Part shown: piece by piece, positions 41,492 through 49,121 of the stretch
How positions within the stretch are numbered: the stretch's first letter is position 1
How the letters are laid out: each line of letters opens with the position of its first letter
Source: Elusimicrobia bacterium GWA2_62_23
Lineage (GTDB): Bacteria; Elusimicrobiota; Elusimicrobia; Elusimicrobiales; UBA9959
Assembly (NCBI GenBank): GCA_001799635.1
Contig: MGTV01000030.1
Span: 15,995 to 79,994, forward strand
Reading direction: 5' to 3'
Length of the DNA stretch: 64,000 nucleotides
Made by a program: the position numbers and the translations under genes
Notes under the pieces: generated by a model
The model's input: only the letters and a program-made list of their open reading frames with translations
Databases searched by the model: none
Told to the model about the DNA's origin: nothing

Positions 41492-42111
41492 GCAAGTTTT
41501 TCCTCATCGCGGCCGCCGCGGCGGTACTGGCCGGCTGCGGCGCGGGCGTGAAGACCGTGGCCCGCGGCGAACTGGACCCGACCGGCCGGGTGGCGGTCAT
41601 GCCCTTCAGCGGCCGGGACGGGGAGACTGGGCTGTCGCTGGCCGAGGCCTTCACTACCTACCTGATGGACGCCGGCTTCGAAGTGATCGAACGGGCCCAA
41701 CTGGAGAAAGTGCTGGCGGAGCAGAAGATCTCGCTTTCCGGGGCGCTGGGCCAGGAAGACCTGGCGCAGGTGGGGAAACTTGCCGGCGTGCGCGCCGTGG
41801 TCACCGGTTCCTACCGGGTCCGCAGGGAGAACGTGCGGACCGTTACCCCGGCGGTAAAGCTGCCGCCGGTGCGGACGAGGCCAGGCCGCCGGCCGCCGCA
41901 GGGCGTAAAACAGGTCCCCGGCCAGGTCAGGGTGGAGACCAATACTATTTTCAGCGGCCTCACCGTGAAGTTCGTGGACGTGGCCACGGGCAGGGTGCTG
42001 CTGAGCAGTTCGGTGGAGAAGGACTACGACGCCGACTCGGTGAACAGGGCGCTGGCCGCCATGGCCGAGTCCATAAAAGAGACCCTGGAGAAGGGCAAGG
42101 GAGAAAAATAA
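41488..42111 (+). CDS. CsgG/FlgO-like outer-membrane lipoprotein
   Basis: A 207-residue lipoprotein: signal peptide with lipobox LAGC (Cys17), then a domain beginning [46 protein letters not shown], typical of CsgG/FlgO/GNA1162-type proteins that bind each other at the outer membrane. The later part is GSYRVRR...[10 protein letters not shown] Pro/Arg-rich linker lies near residues 125-145. It sits inside the hut run (ATGA with hutU, TAATG with yajQ). Role in this operon unknown. Confidence 0.82.
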   Translation: MSKFFLIAAAAAVLAGCGAGVKTVARGELDPTGRVAVMPFSGRDGETGLSLAEAFTTYLMDAGFEVIERAQLEKVLAEQKISLSGALGQEDLAQVGKLAGVRAVVTGSYRVRRENVRTVTPAVKLPPVRTRPGRRPPQGVKQVPGQVRVETNTIFSGLTVKFVDVATGRVLLSSSVEKDYDADSVNRALAAMAESIKETLEKGKGEK

Positions 42112-42608
42112 TGGCTTCTGACTTCAGCTTCGACGTGGTTTCGAAAGTGGAATATACCGTGGTGGACGAGGCGATCGCCATTGCCATGAAGGAAGTTATA
42201 AACCGCTACGACTTCAAGGACTCCAAGTCGGAGATCAACTTCGACAAGAAGGCCAATACCATCATGCTGCAGTCCTCCGACGACTACAAGGTCAAGGCCC
42301 TCTGCGAAGTGCTCATGACCAAGATCTCGAAGCGCGGGTTGCCCGTGAAGAATTTCGAGTCGCAGAAGGTGGAAAGCGCGCTGGGCGGCACCGCCAAGAT
42401 GGCCGTTAAGGTACAGCAGGGCATCCCGCAGGAAAAGGCCAAGGAAATAGTCAGGGCCATCAAGGACGCCAAGCTCAAGGCCAACGTTTCCATACAGGGC
42501 GATACCCTGCGCGTCACCTCCAAGTCCAAGGACGAACTGCAGAACGTGATGGGCCTGCTGCGCGGCGGCGATTACGGGCTGACCCTGCAGTTCGACAACT
42601 TCCGCTGA
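42111..42608 (+). CDS. yajQ: YajQ family nucleotide-binding protein
   Basis: A 165-residue protein matching YajQ/DUF520 from end to end: [78 protein letters not shown]. Members bind nucleotides or RNA, and some bind cyclic di-GMP as effectors. It overlaps genes on both sides by one base. Its place between urocanase and imidazolonepropionase genes is unusual. Confidence 0.95.
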   Translation: MASDFSFDVVSKVEYTVVDEAIAIAMKEVINRYDFKDSKSEINFDKKANTIMLQSSDDYKVKALCEVLMTKISKRGLPVKNFESQKVESALGGTAKMAVKVQQGIPQEKAKEIVRAIKDAKLKANVSIQGDTLRVTSKSKDELQNVMGLLRGGDYGLTLQFDNFR

Positions 42609-43858
42609 TGCCCATACTCTTTACCGGGATAAAGCAGCTGCTGACCTTCGCCGGGGACAACGCTCCCCGGGCGGGGGCGGCCATGCGCGAGACCGGCCTG
42701 GTGAAGAACGCGGCCGTGCTGGTGGACAACGGCCTTATCCTGGCCGCCGGGCCAAGGGCGGCCGTGCTGCGCCACCGCCTGGCGAAGAAGGCCAAAGTGG
42801 TGGAAACCGGCGGCGTCTGCCTGCCGGGGTTCGTGGACAGCCATACCCACGCCGTTTTCGCCGAGCCGCGCCTGAAGGATTTTTCCATGCGCACCGCCGG
42901 GGCGTCCTATCAGGAAATAAAGGCCGCGGGCGGCGGCATAATCTCCAGCATAGGGGCCGTCCGCAAACAGCCGCAGAAGGCCATGGCGGCCCAGCTGGCC
43001 GCGCGCGCGGAGAAATTCCTGCGCTGCGGCACCACCACGGCGGAGGTCAAGAGCGGCTACGGCCTGAGCCTGGAAGCGGAGCTGAAGACGCTGCGCGCCG
43101 TGCGCGAGGCGGCCAAATTGACCCGCCTCGAGCTGGTCCCCACTTTGCTGGCCGCCCACAGCGTGCCGCCCGAGTTCAACGGGGACGCCCAGAAATACCT
43201 GGACTATGTGACCGCCGAGATCCTGCCCAAGGTCGCGGCCGAAAAACTGGCCCGGTTCACCGATGTTTTCTGCGAGAAAGGGTACTTCACACCGGAGCAG
43301 ACTAAGGATTACCTCAAGGCCGCGGCCCGGCTGGGGCTGAAGACCAAGGTGCATTCCGAACAGCTGTCCAATTACGGCGGGACCAGGGCCGGCGCGGCGG
43401 CCGGCGCGGTGAGCGCGGACCACGCCGACCACGTTTACGCCGAGGATATCGCGGCCATGCGCGACGCCGGCACCATCGCGGCCCTGCTGCCGGCCTCTAA
43501 TTTCTACCTGGGCCTGGCCAAGTATCCGCCGGCGCGCGAACTTATAGCCGAGGGCGTGCCGGTGGCCCTGGCCACGGATTTCAACCCGGGCACCTGCCCG
43601 TGCTGGAACATGCAGTTCGTGGTGGCCTGCGCCTGCACCCACTGCGCCATGACGCCCGAGGAAGCGCTCTGCGCGGCTACGGTGAACGGGGCCTGGGCGC
43701 TTTCGATGGGCGACAGGGCCGGTTCGGTGGCGCCGGGCATGCAGGCGGACCTGGCTTTCTTCGAGGCCGACGATTACCGGGAGCTGGCCTACTATTTCGG
43801 GGACAGCCAGTGCGCCATGACCGTGAAGCACGGCCGCGTGGTCTGGCAGAAGCGGTGA
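42608..43858 (+). CDS. hutI: Imidazolonepropionase
   Basis: Opens the imidazolone ring to give N-formimino-L-glutamate, the substrate of FtcD. The 416-residue amidohydrolase has the metal histidines in FVDSHTHAVFAEP, EVKSGYGLSLEAELK, VHSEQLSNYGG, SADHADH and LATDFNPGTCP. Start ATG 42608 overlaps the yajQ stop. With hutH and hutU this completes histidine to formiminoglutamate; no hutG or hutF is seen, which fits the FtcD route. Confidence 0.96.
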   Translation: MPILFTGIKQLLTFAGDNAPRAGAAMRETGLVKNAAVLVDNGLILAAGPRAAVLRHRLAKKAKVVETGGVCLPGFVDSHTHAVFAEPRLKDFSMRTAGASYQEIKAAGGGIISSIGAVRKQPQKAMAAQLAARAEKFLRCGTTTAEVKSGYGLSLEAELKTLRAVREAAKLTRLELVPTLLAAHSVPPEFNGDAQKYLDYVTAEILPKVAAEKLARFTDVFCEKGYFTPEQTKDYLKAAARLGLKTKVHSEQLSNYGGTRAGAAAGAVSADHADHVYAEDIAAMRDAGTIAALLPASNFYLGLAKYPPARELIAEGVPVALATDFNPGTCPCWNMQFVVACACTHCAMTPEEALCAATVNGAWALSMGDRAGSVAPGMQADLAFFEADDYRELAYYFGDSQCAMTVKHGRVVWQKR

Positions 43859-43874
43859 CCGCCGGGAGGCTAAA

Positions 43875-44720
43875 GTGAAAGTAGTGCTGTTCGACATAGA
43901 CGGGACGCTGGTCAAGGCCGGCGGCGCCGGCGCCAGGGCCCTGAACCACGCGGTGGAGGCCATGACCGGCCATAAGGACGCCTGCGCCAAGGTGCAGCTG
44001 CAGGGCGCCACCGACAAGGCCAATTTCGAGAACGCTTTCAAGGCCGGGGCCGGCCGCAAGCCCAGGCCCAAAGAGCTGGCCGAGCTGACGCGCCGCTACG
44101 TCGCCCGCCTGCCGCTGGAAGTGATGGCCTCGGTGAAAGCGAAGAAATATCTGAAAGTGAGGGGAGTGGAGAAGTTCCTGGCCAGGCTGGCCGGCCGCAA
44201 GGACGTGCTGGTGGGGCTGGGGACGGGCAACCTCAAGGACGGGGCCTTCATAAAACTGGAGCCCTCCGGCCTCGCCAAACATTTCGCCTTCGGCGGCTAC
44301 GGCTGCGACTCGCATCACCGCAGCGTGGTGCTGCAGAAGGCGGTACAGCGCGCCGCAAAGCTGCGCAAAGCCCCAGTGAAAGAAGGGGAAGTCTTCGTCA
44401 TCGGCGACACGCACCGCGACGTGGAGGCCGCCAAGGAGGCGGGCTACCACAGCGCGGTGGTGCTGGACGGCTTCGGCGACCGCTCGCTTATCATGCGCTC
44501 CAACCCCGAACTGCTCACGAAAGATTTCTCGGACATGAAGCCCTGGCTCATCTGGCTGGGGCTCGAGAAAGACCCCCGCGGCGTGCGCCGCGGCACGTAT
44601 ATCTGCCCGGATTCTCCTATTGAGCACGCCCATTACGGCCGTACCGGCCTGGACCTGCGCGACATCGAGCTCGGCATCAGAAAACTGCGCGAAGCCAAAA
44701 AAAAGGTGGCCGGAAAATGA
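43875..44720 (+). CDS. HAD-superfamily hydrolase
   Basis: Probably a small-molecule phosphatase. The 281-residue protein begins VVLFDIDGTLV with the nucleophile and acid Asp pair, has a helical cap, and the motif IV aspartates in VIGDTHRDVEAA. The last 80 residues (from about 200) extend beyond the usual HAD end and are unassigned. Start GTG 43875 has GGGAGG nine bases upstream. It is coupled to the SIS gene (ATGA). Substrate unknown. Confidence 0.82.
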   Translation: MKVVLFDIDGTLVKAGGAGARALNHAVEAMTGHKDACAKVQLQGATDKANFENAFKAGAGRKPRPKELAELTRRYVARLPLEVMASVKAKKYLKVRGVEKFLARLAGRKDVLVGLGTGNLKDGAFIKLEPSGLAKHFAFGGYGCDSHHRSVVLQKAVQRAAKLRKAPVKEGEVFVIGDTHRDVEAAKEAGYHSAVVLDGFGDRSLIMRSNPELLTKDFSDMKPWLIWLGLEKDPRGVRRGTYICPDSPIEHAHYGRTGLDLRDIELGIRKLREAKKKVAGK

Positions 44721-45715
44721 AGATCAAAGACACTCTGACCTATCAGGACATCGCCGAGATACCGGACCTGCTGGAGAAGTTCTCCTCCCGGGCGGGGGAG
44801 ATAAAGAAACTGGCCGTGCGGTCTTCCGACAAGACCGTTTACCTGGTCGGCCGCGGCTCTTCGGGCACGGCCACGCTGTTCGCCAAATACATCTGGGAAG
44901 GCTACGCCGGCACCATTACCAACTTCGTCCATCCCCACTCCATCTTCGAGGCCCGCAAACCGCTGCATTTCAGCGGCCAGGCCGTCTGGGCTTTCTCCCA
45001 GTCCGGCCGGAGCCAGGACATAGTCGCCTGCCTGGAAAAACTCATAAAGTGGGGGGCGAAAGGGGTGGCGGTGACCAACGAGGCCGACCTGAAGCATAAC
45101 CCGCTGGCGCGCCTGGCCGGGCGCCATATCCTGCTTTCCGATTCCAAAGAGCTGCCGGTAGCCGCCACCAAGAGCTTCGAGCTGCAGCTCTGGGCCGTGC
45201 TGTGGGCCGCCCAGGCCTGGAGCGGTTGTTTCCGGCCGGGGGAATTTAAGGCCACGGTAACGGCCGCCCGCAAGGCCGCGGCCGAGAATTACGGCGGAGA
45301 GGCCCTGCTCAGGAAAATAATGGGCGCCAATATGCTGGGCTTCGTGGGGCGCGGGCCTTTCAACGCTGTGGCCGAGGATTCGGCTCTGAAGTTCAGGGAG
45401 ATGGCCAAGGCCCACGCGCTGGGCTATTCGGCCGCCGAATTCCTGCACGGCCCCGTGGGCGCCTATACGCCCAAGGACCTGGTCTTCCTTTTTGCACCCG
45501 CTACTCGTCTGCCGGAAGACCTCCTGAAGGTCAAGAGGGCGCTCCAGGAACGCGGCACCCCCTACCACGTTGTAAAACCCGGCGCGCTGAAATTCCCTTT
45601 CAGCTGCATCCCGGTGGACATCCGCATGAAACGCCTGGCCCTGCGCCTGGCCCTCGCCAAGGGGCTCAACCCGGATAACCCTAAGGGCCTCAATAAAGTC
45701 ACCCAGACCTTCTGA
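44717..45715 (+). CDS. SIS-domain sugar isomerase/deaminase-like protein
   Basis: A 332-residue protein with two SIS domains like the isomerase half of glucosamine-6-phosphate synthase (GlmS, FrlB, AgaS). Motifs: LVGRGSSGTATLFAKYIWEG, AFSQSGRSQDIV, GVAVTNEADL, SKELPVAATKSFELQL, GRGPFNAVAEDSALKFREMA, SAAEFLHGPVGAY. It lacks the glutaminase domain. It likely isomerises or deaminates an amino-sugar phosphate. Last gene of the hut run, next to a HAD phosphatase. Confidence 0.87.
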   Translation: MKIKDTLTYQDIAEIPDLLEKFSSRAGEIKKLAVRSSDKTVYLVGRGSSGTATLFAKYIWEGYAGTITNFVHPHSIFEARKPLHFSGQAVWAFSQSGRSQDIVACLEKLIKWGAKGVAVTNEADLKHNPLARLAGRHILLSDSKELPVAATKSFELQLWAVLWAAQAWSGCFRPGEFKATVTAARKAAAENYGGEALLRKIMGANMLGFVGRGPFNAVAEDSALKFREMAKAHALGYSAAEFLHGPVGAYTPKDLVFLFAPATRLPEDLLKVKRALQERGTPYHVVKPGALKFPFSCIPVDIRMKRLALRLALAKGLNPDNPKGLNKVTQTF

Positions 45716-45774
45716 CCACAAACGGCGAGCCCCCGCTTAGCAGGGGCCCTCTGTTCTCATAGGAGAGTACGAAT

Positions 45775-46569
45775 TTACCCTTGTGCCCTCCGGGTCCTGC
45801 GCGCCAGGGCGTGCACCCGCGCCGCCAGAACGTCGCCGTCGAAAGGTTTCGTCAGGTAGTCGTCGGCACCGCTCTCGTAGCCGGCGACCTGGTCCTCGGC
45901 CAATTCCCGTATGGTAAGCAGGAGTACCGGCAGTTCCCTGAACGCGGAGGTTTCCCGCACGGCCCTGAGCAGTTCGAAGCCGTCCATCTCCGGCATGTTT
46001 ATGTCCGTAACCAGCAGGTCGGCCCCTTCCCGCAAGAGCCGCTCCCATGCCAGCCTGCCGTTCGCTTCCGCGAATGGAGTATGTCCAGCCTGCTCAAGGA
46101 CTTCCGTTATAAGGGCCCTGAAATTGTCATCGTCTTCAGCTATGATTATCTTCATGTTGTCCTGGCCGTCGCCGGATTTTTTTGCCGCCTGATGTCTTCT
46201 GCGGCCTATAAGCGCTTCGGCGTTTTTTATGAGCCTATTGAGATCGCAAGGTTTCTGTTCCAGAAGCAGGAAATTGTTCTTTTTTTTAAGGGCTGTCTCC
46301 TGGTCCGCTCCGAGGGTAGCCCCGGTCAGCATGACCACGGGAATGTCCATTGTGCGCGGGTCGGAAGCCAGGACGTCCATGACGGCGAGGCCGTCCATGT
46401 CCGGCATCCGCAGGTCCAGAAGGATAAGGTCCGGAAGCGAGGCGCAGGCTTTTTTTACCCCGTCCCTTCCTCCCTCTGCGGTCTCGACGCTGTGCTCGCC
46501 GGAATACGAAAGACATCTCGAAACCGTAATGCGGCAGCAGGGGTCATCGTCGATGCTCAGTATCCTCAT
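45775..46569 (-). CDS. Tandem-receiver response regulator (REC-REC)
   Basis: A 264-residue protein of two CheY-like domains and no output. REC1: ILSIDDD, LILLDLRMPDMDG, VMLTGAT, EQKPCD. REC2 (from about 133): IIIAEDDD, LLVTDINMPEMDG, LLLTIRE, YLTKPFD. Start ATG 46569 overlaps the stop of the upstream OmpR-type regulator (ATGA), so the two are co-expressed. It converges on the SIS gene; the 59-base gap holds only a weak GCCCC/GGGGC hairpin. Confidence 0.88.
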   Translation of the reverse strand: MRILSIDDDPCCRITVSRCLSYSGEHSVETAEGGRDGVKKACASLPDLILLDLRMPDMDGLAVMDVLASDPRTMDIPVVMLTGATLGADQETALKKKNNFLLLEQKPCDLNRLIKNAEALIGRRRHQAAKKSGDGQDNMKIIIAEDDDNFRALITEVLEQAGHTPFAEANGRLAWERLLREGADLLVTDINMPEMDGFELLRAVRETSAFRELPVLLLTIRELAEDQVAGYESGADDYLTKPFDGDVLAARVHALARRTRRAQG

Positions 46570-47306
46570 TTCCCGCGCCGGGTGCCGGCGGCGGCAGTTC
46601 CCAGGAACATGTAGCCGGAGCCGTAAACAGTTCTGATCCGCTTCCCGTACGCGCCTAATTTTTTCCTTATGGATTCTATGTGCTTGTCTATGCACTCCGA
46701 ATAAACGTTGCCGGCGCCATCGCCCCAGAGTTTCTCAAGGATGTCTTCCCGGGACATTATGCGCCCCTCGTTGTTGACCATCATTGAGAGTATCGCGAAT
46801 TCCTTCTGGGTAAGGTTGTCCAGTTCCGAGCATTTTCCCGCGCGCAATCCCAGCTTTACCGCGTGACGGCACCTGTCCAGTTGAACGTCCCCGCTGCTGG
46901 AGGTGAGTTTCGAAGTGGTTTCCTCTATTGCAGGCATAATCCTCCTTATATGGGCCTTTAACTTGGCGATAAGCACTCTCTCGTCCAGGGTGCTGTACAT
47001 GAAATCGTCGGCCCCCGCCTCAAGCAACAGGGCTATCTGCGCGTTGGTCACTGTTTGAGGGTTTCCGAAAGTCAACGTCGAAACCGGGGCGCGCTCCTTG
47101 AGAACATGCCGAAAGGCCTCTCCTGTCCGGCATTCGGGCAGCTCCAGGTCCAGCAGCAGCAGCTCGGCCCGGCCGCCGCCATGAGAGCAGGCCGCCCGCA
47201 GCGCGGTATGGGTCTCCGCGGTCCACCCCTCCCGTTGGAGGGTTCTTTGCCAGCGCAAGCTGGCCGATCGGTCTGGTGAGATTATGGTGAAGAGCACTCT
47301 GTGCAT
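46566..47306 (-). CDS. OmpR-type DNA-binding regulator with degenerate receiver
   Basis: A 246-residue regulator. The C-terminus is a winged helix of the OmpR/PhoB type (LDNLTQKEFAILSMMVNNEGRIMSREDILEKLW, IRTVYGSGYMFL). The N-terminal receiver keeps a possible phospho-Asp (LLLLDLELPE) but reads ISPDRS where the acidic pair should be, and YSTLDER where the Lys-Pro is expected. It may therefore work without phosphorylation. Start ATG 47306 follows a TAAAAT box (47328-47323) by 16 bases without a ribosome site. Divergent from a normal OmpR-type regulator. Confidence 0.83.
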   Translation of the reverse strand: MHRVLFTIISPDRSASLRWQRTLQREGWTAETHTALRAACSHGGGRAELLLLDLELPECRTGEAFRHVLKERAPVSTLTFGNPQTVTNAQIALLLEAGADDFMYSTLDERVLIAKLKAHIRRIMPAIEETTSKLTSSSGDVQLDRCRHAVKLGLRAGKCSELDNLTQKEFAILSMMVNNEGRIMSREDILEKLWGDGAGNVYSECIDKHIESIRKKLGAYGKRIRTVYGSGYMFLGTAAAGTRRGK

Positions 47307-47322
47307 ATGCGGCTGAACGTAT

Positions 47323-47433
47323 ATTTTAGAAGGATGCTGCTCCGGAGGTCCACTAAATTTATTTTTAAGATAACATGTTTCCGATACTTCGGAGCGTAAA
47401 AATCGGGATTGGAAAAAAAATTTTGTGTATAAT
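47323..47433. promoter_or_regulatory. AT-rich divergent promoter region between two response regulators
   Basis: The 174-base gap 47307-47480 is much richer in A/T than the genes. On minus, TAAAAT at 47328-47323 with TGGACC 18 bases upstream. On plus, TATAAT at 47428-47433, giving a leader of about 41 bases. Operator sites for either regulator would be expected here, but I see no clear repeat pair. Confidence 0.45.
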
Positions 47434-47480
47434 GAAAAAACGCTGAACTCGACGCTGAAGCGCCGTATCGCGGGCAACTT

Positions 47481-48167
47481 ATGAGCAAAAACATACTTGT
47501 AGTGGAGGATCACAGGGAGACCTGTGAGATGATAAAGGCTGTCCTGGAGGAAGCCGGGTTCTCCACGAGCTGCTGCACTACGGTGGTCGAAGCGTTGCAG
47601 TTCCTGACGCACAATAACCCGGCTCTCATGGTGTTGGACCTGCGGCTTCCCGACGGTGACGGACTCGACATTTGCCGCCATATCCGGAGGACGGACAGAA
47701 TATCCGGAACCCCGATAATAGTTTTTACCGGCCAGGACGCGCTTGTGGACAAGAAGAAAGGTTTCGCTGCCGGGGTGGACCAGTACCTGACTAAGCCCAT
47801 CGACATGGATGAACTCGTGATGTGGGTGAACGCGCTTCTGCAGCGCGTCTCCATGGATAAGGCGGGGGGAGCGGCCTTCTCCCTGGGAGGACTGCAGATG
47901 GACGCCAGGGCGCAACTGGTCAGGTTCCACGGCAGGCTCATGACCGACCTGACCCGCAGGGAGTTCGAGCTCCTGTACGCTCTTGCCAAAAACAGCCCGA
48001 GGGCCCTTTCCCGCCGCGAAATAATAGAAACTGTCTGGAAAACCGCGGCCGTGGACAATCTCGTGGATACGCATATGTTCAACCTCCGCAGGAAACTCCC
48101 TCCGGAACTGTCCGCAAAGATACGTTCCGTGGCCGGGAAAGGGTTCCGGTATCTGGATGAGGGCTGA
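47481..48167 (+). CDS. OmpR/PhoB-family response regulator
   Basis: A 228-residue two-domain regulator. Receiver: acidic pair in VVEDHRE, phospho-Asp in MVLDLRLPDGDG, Thr in VFTGQDA, Lys in YLTKPID. DNA-binding winged helix from about residue 130: LTRREFELLYALAKNSPRALSRREIIETVW and VAGKGFRYLDEG. No kinase adjacent; the nearest are at 32755 and 54407. Codon use looks less GC-biased than most of the window. Confidence 0.92.
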   Translation: MSKNILVVEDHRETCEMIKAVLEEAGFSTSCCTTVVEALQFLTHNNPALMVLDLRLPDGDGLDICRHIRRTDRISGTPIIVFTGQDALVDKKKGFAAGVDQYLTKPIDMDELVMWVNALLQRVSMDKAGGAAFSLGGLQMDARAQLVRFHGRLMTDLTRREFELLYALAKNSPRALSRREIIETVWKTAAVDNLVDTHMFNLRRKLPPELSAKIRSVAGKGFRYLDEG

Positions 48168-48199
48168 CTGCCGTATACCGGCGCGGCACATATCCCGTA

Positions 48200-49051
48200 A
48201 TGGATAAAAAAAACGTCAAGTACGAATCCGTTTTCGAGGGGATACTGCCGGCGAGGGCCGCCCCCCGTGCTTCGGGGCACCCGGGCCCGGACCGGCCCAG
48301 CCAGCAGGACGCGGTCAACTCCCGGCTTGACGCAATTGATGCCCGTATGCGGAAGGCGGAAGAGAGGGAGGAGGCGATCCTCTCGTCTTTGAACTGCGCG
48401 AAAGTCGAGGCGGCCGCGGTCCAGTCCCGACTCTCCGGTCTGGAAAAGTGGTCCGGTGAGCTCGGAAGGAAGTTTGAGGAGCTTTCGCGGTCCCTTGAAA
48501 GATCACTGGCCCTCGCGGAAGGCCGCCCTTCACAGGAAGAGAGGATGGCCTCCGCCCAGGCGTTGAACTCATTGTCCCTCAATTTCGGCGTTCTGGATGG
48601 CCGTCTTAAGAACCTGGAGGCCGGGATGGAGGAGGACCTCAAGAGGCGCTTCTCCGCTCTGGACGCCTTGGTGGGCGACGCCGCCCGCAAGGCGGGGTTG
48701 GCCGGGGAGATCGCCGCGTCCGTTGCTCGCCGTACCGACAAGTTGGATGCGTCCGTTTCCCGTTTTTCTTCCATGGAGCAGCGCATCTCCGGCAGTGAGG
48801 AGAGGCTTGGTTCGCTGTATGAGCTGGAGGCCCTAGCTCAATCCCTTAAGCTCAGCGTCTCCGGGATGGAGACTAATTTCGAGGCTGCCATGCGCTCCTG
48901 CTCCCAGACGGCTGCCGGGAACAAAAAACTCGCTTCTGACTTCGAGGCGTTATCCAGGCAGGTCACGCAGCTTTCCGCGCTATTCAATCAGTTGAGGACC
49001 GAATTGGCGTTCCTGCTCGGGAGGAAAGGCGGGGGCGGCATCGGGGGCTGA
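48200..49051 (+). CDS. Coiled-coil protein of unknown function
   Basis: A 283-residue protein with no signal peptide or membrane segment. The first 40 residues are Pro/Ala/Arg-rich; residues about 40-275 are heptad-like and rich in Ala, Glu, Leu, Ser and Arg (for example NSRLDAIDARMRKAEEREE and SLYELEALAQSLKLSVSGME), predicting long coiled coils. It ends in a glycine-rich tail (RKGGGGIGG). It lies 32 bases after the response regulator, so is probably co-transcribed. No family recognised. Confidence 0.7.
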   Translation: MDKKNVKYESVFEGILPARAAPRASGHPGPDRPSQQDAVNSRLDAIDARMRKAEEREEAILSSLNCAKVEAAAVQSRLSGLEKWSGELGRKFEELSRSLERSLALAEGRPSQEERMASAQALNSLSLNFGVLDGRLKNLEAGMEEDLKRRFSALDALVGDAARKAGLAGEIAASVARRTDKLDASVSRFSSMEQRISGSEERLGSLYELEALAQSLKLSVSGMETNFEAAMRSCSQTAAGNKKLASDFEALSRQVTQLSALFNQLRTELAFLLGRKGGGGIGG

Positions 49052-49067
49052 TCTCTGTTCTTCGAAA

Positions 49068-49105
49068 TAAAAACTGCCCCGGGGAGGTCCCGGGGCAGTT
49101 TTTTT
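49068..49105. terminator. Bidirectional terminator between the coiled-coil gene and aclA
   Basis: Stem AAAAACTGCCCCGG / CCGGGGCAGTTTTTTT with a short GGAGGTC loop, flanked by A and T tracts. It lies between convergent genes. Confidence 0.92.
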
Positions 49106-49121
49106 GTCAGCCGTCTAACGC

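Noticed and set aside
45728-45747. Terminator between the SIS gene and the REC-REC gene
   Set aside because: The stem is only four or five GC pairs with a bulge and no T-tract on either side.
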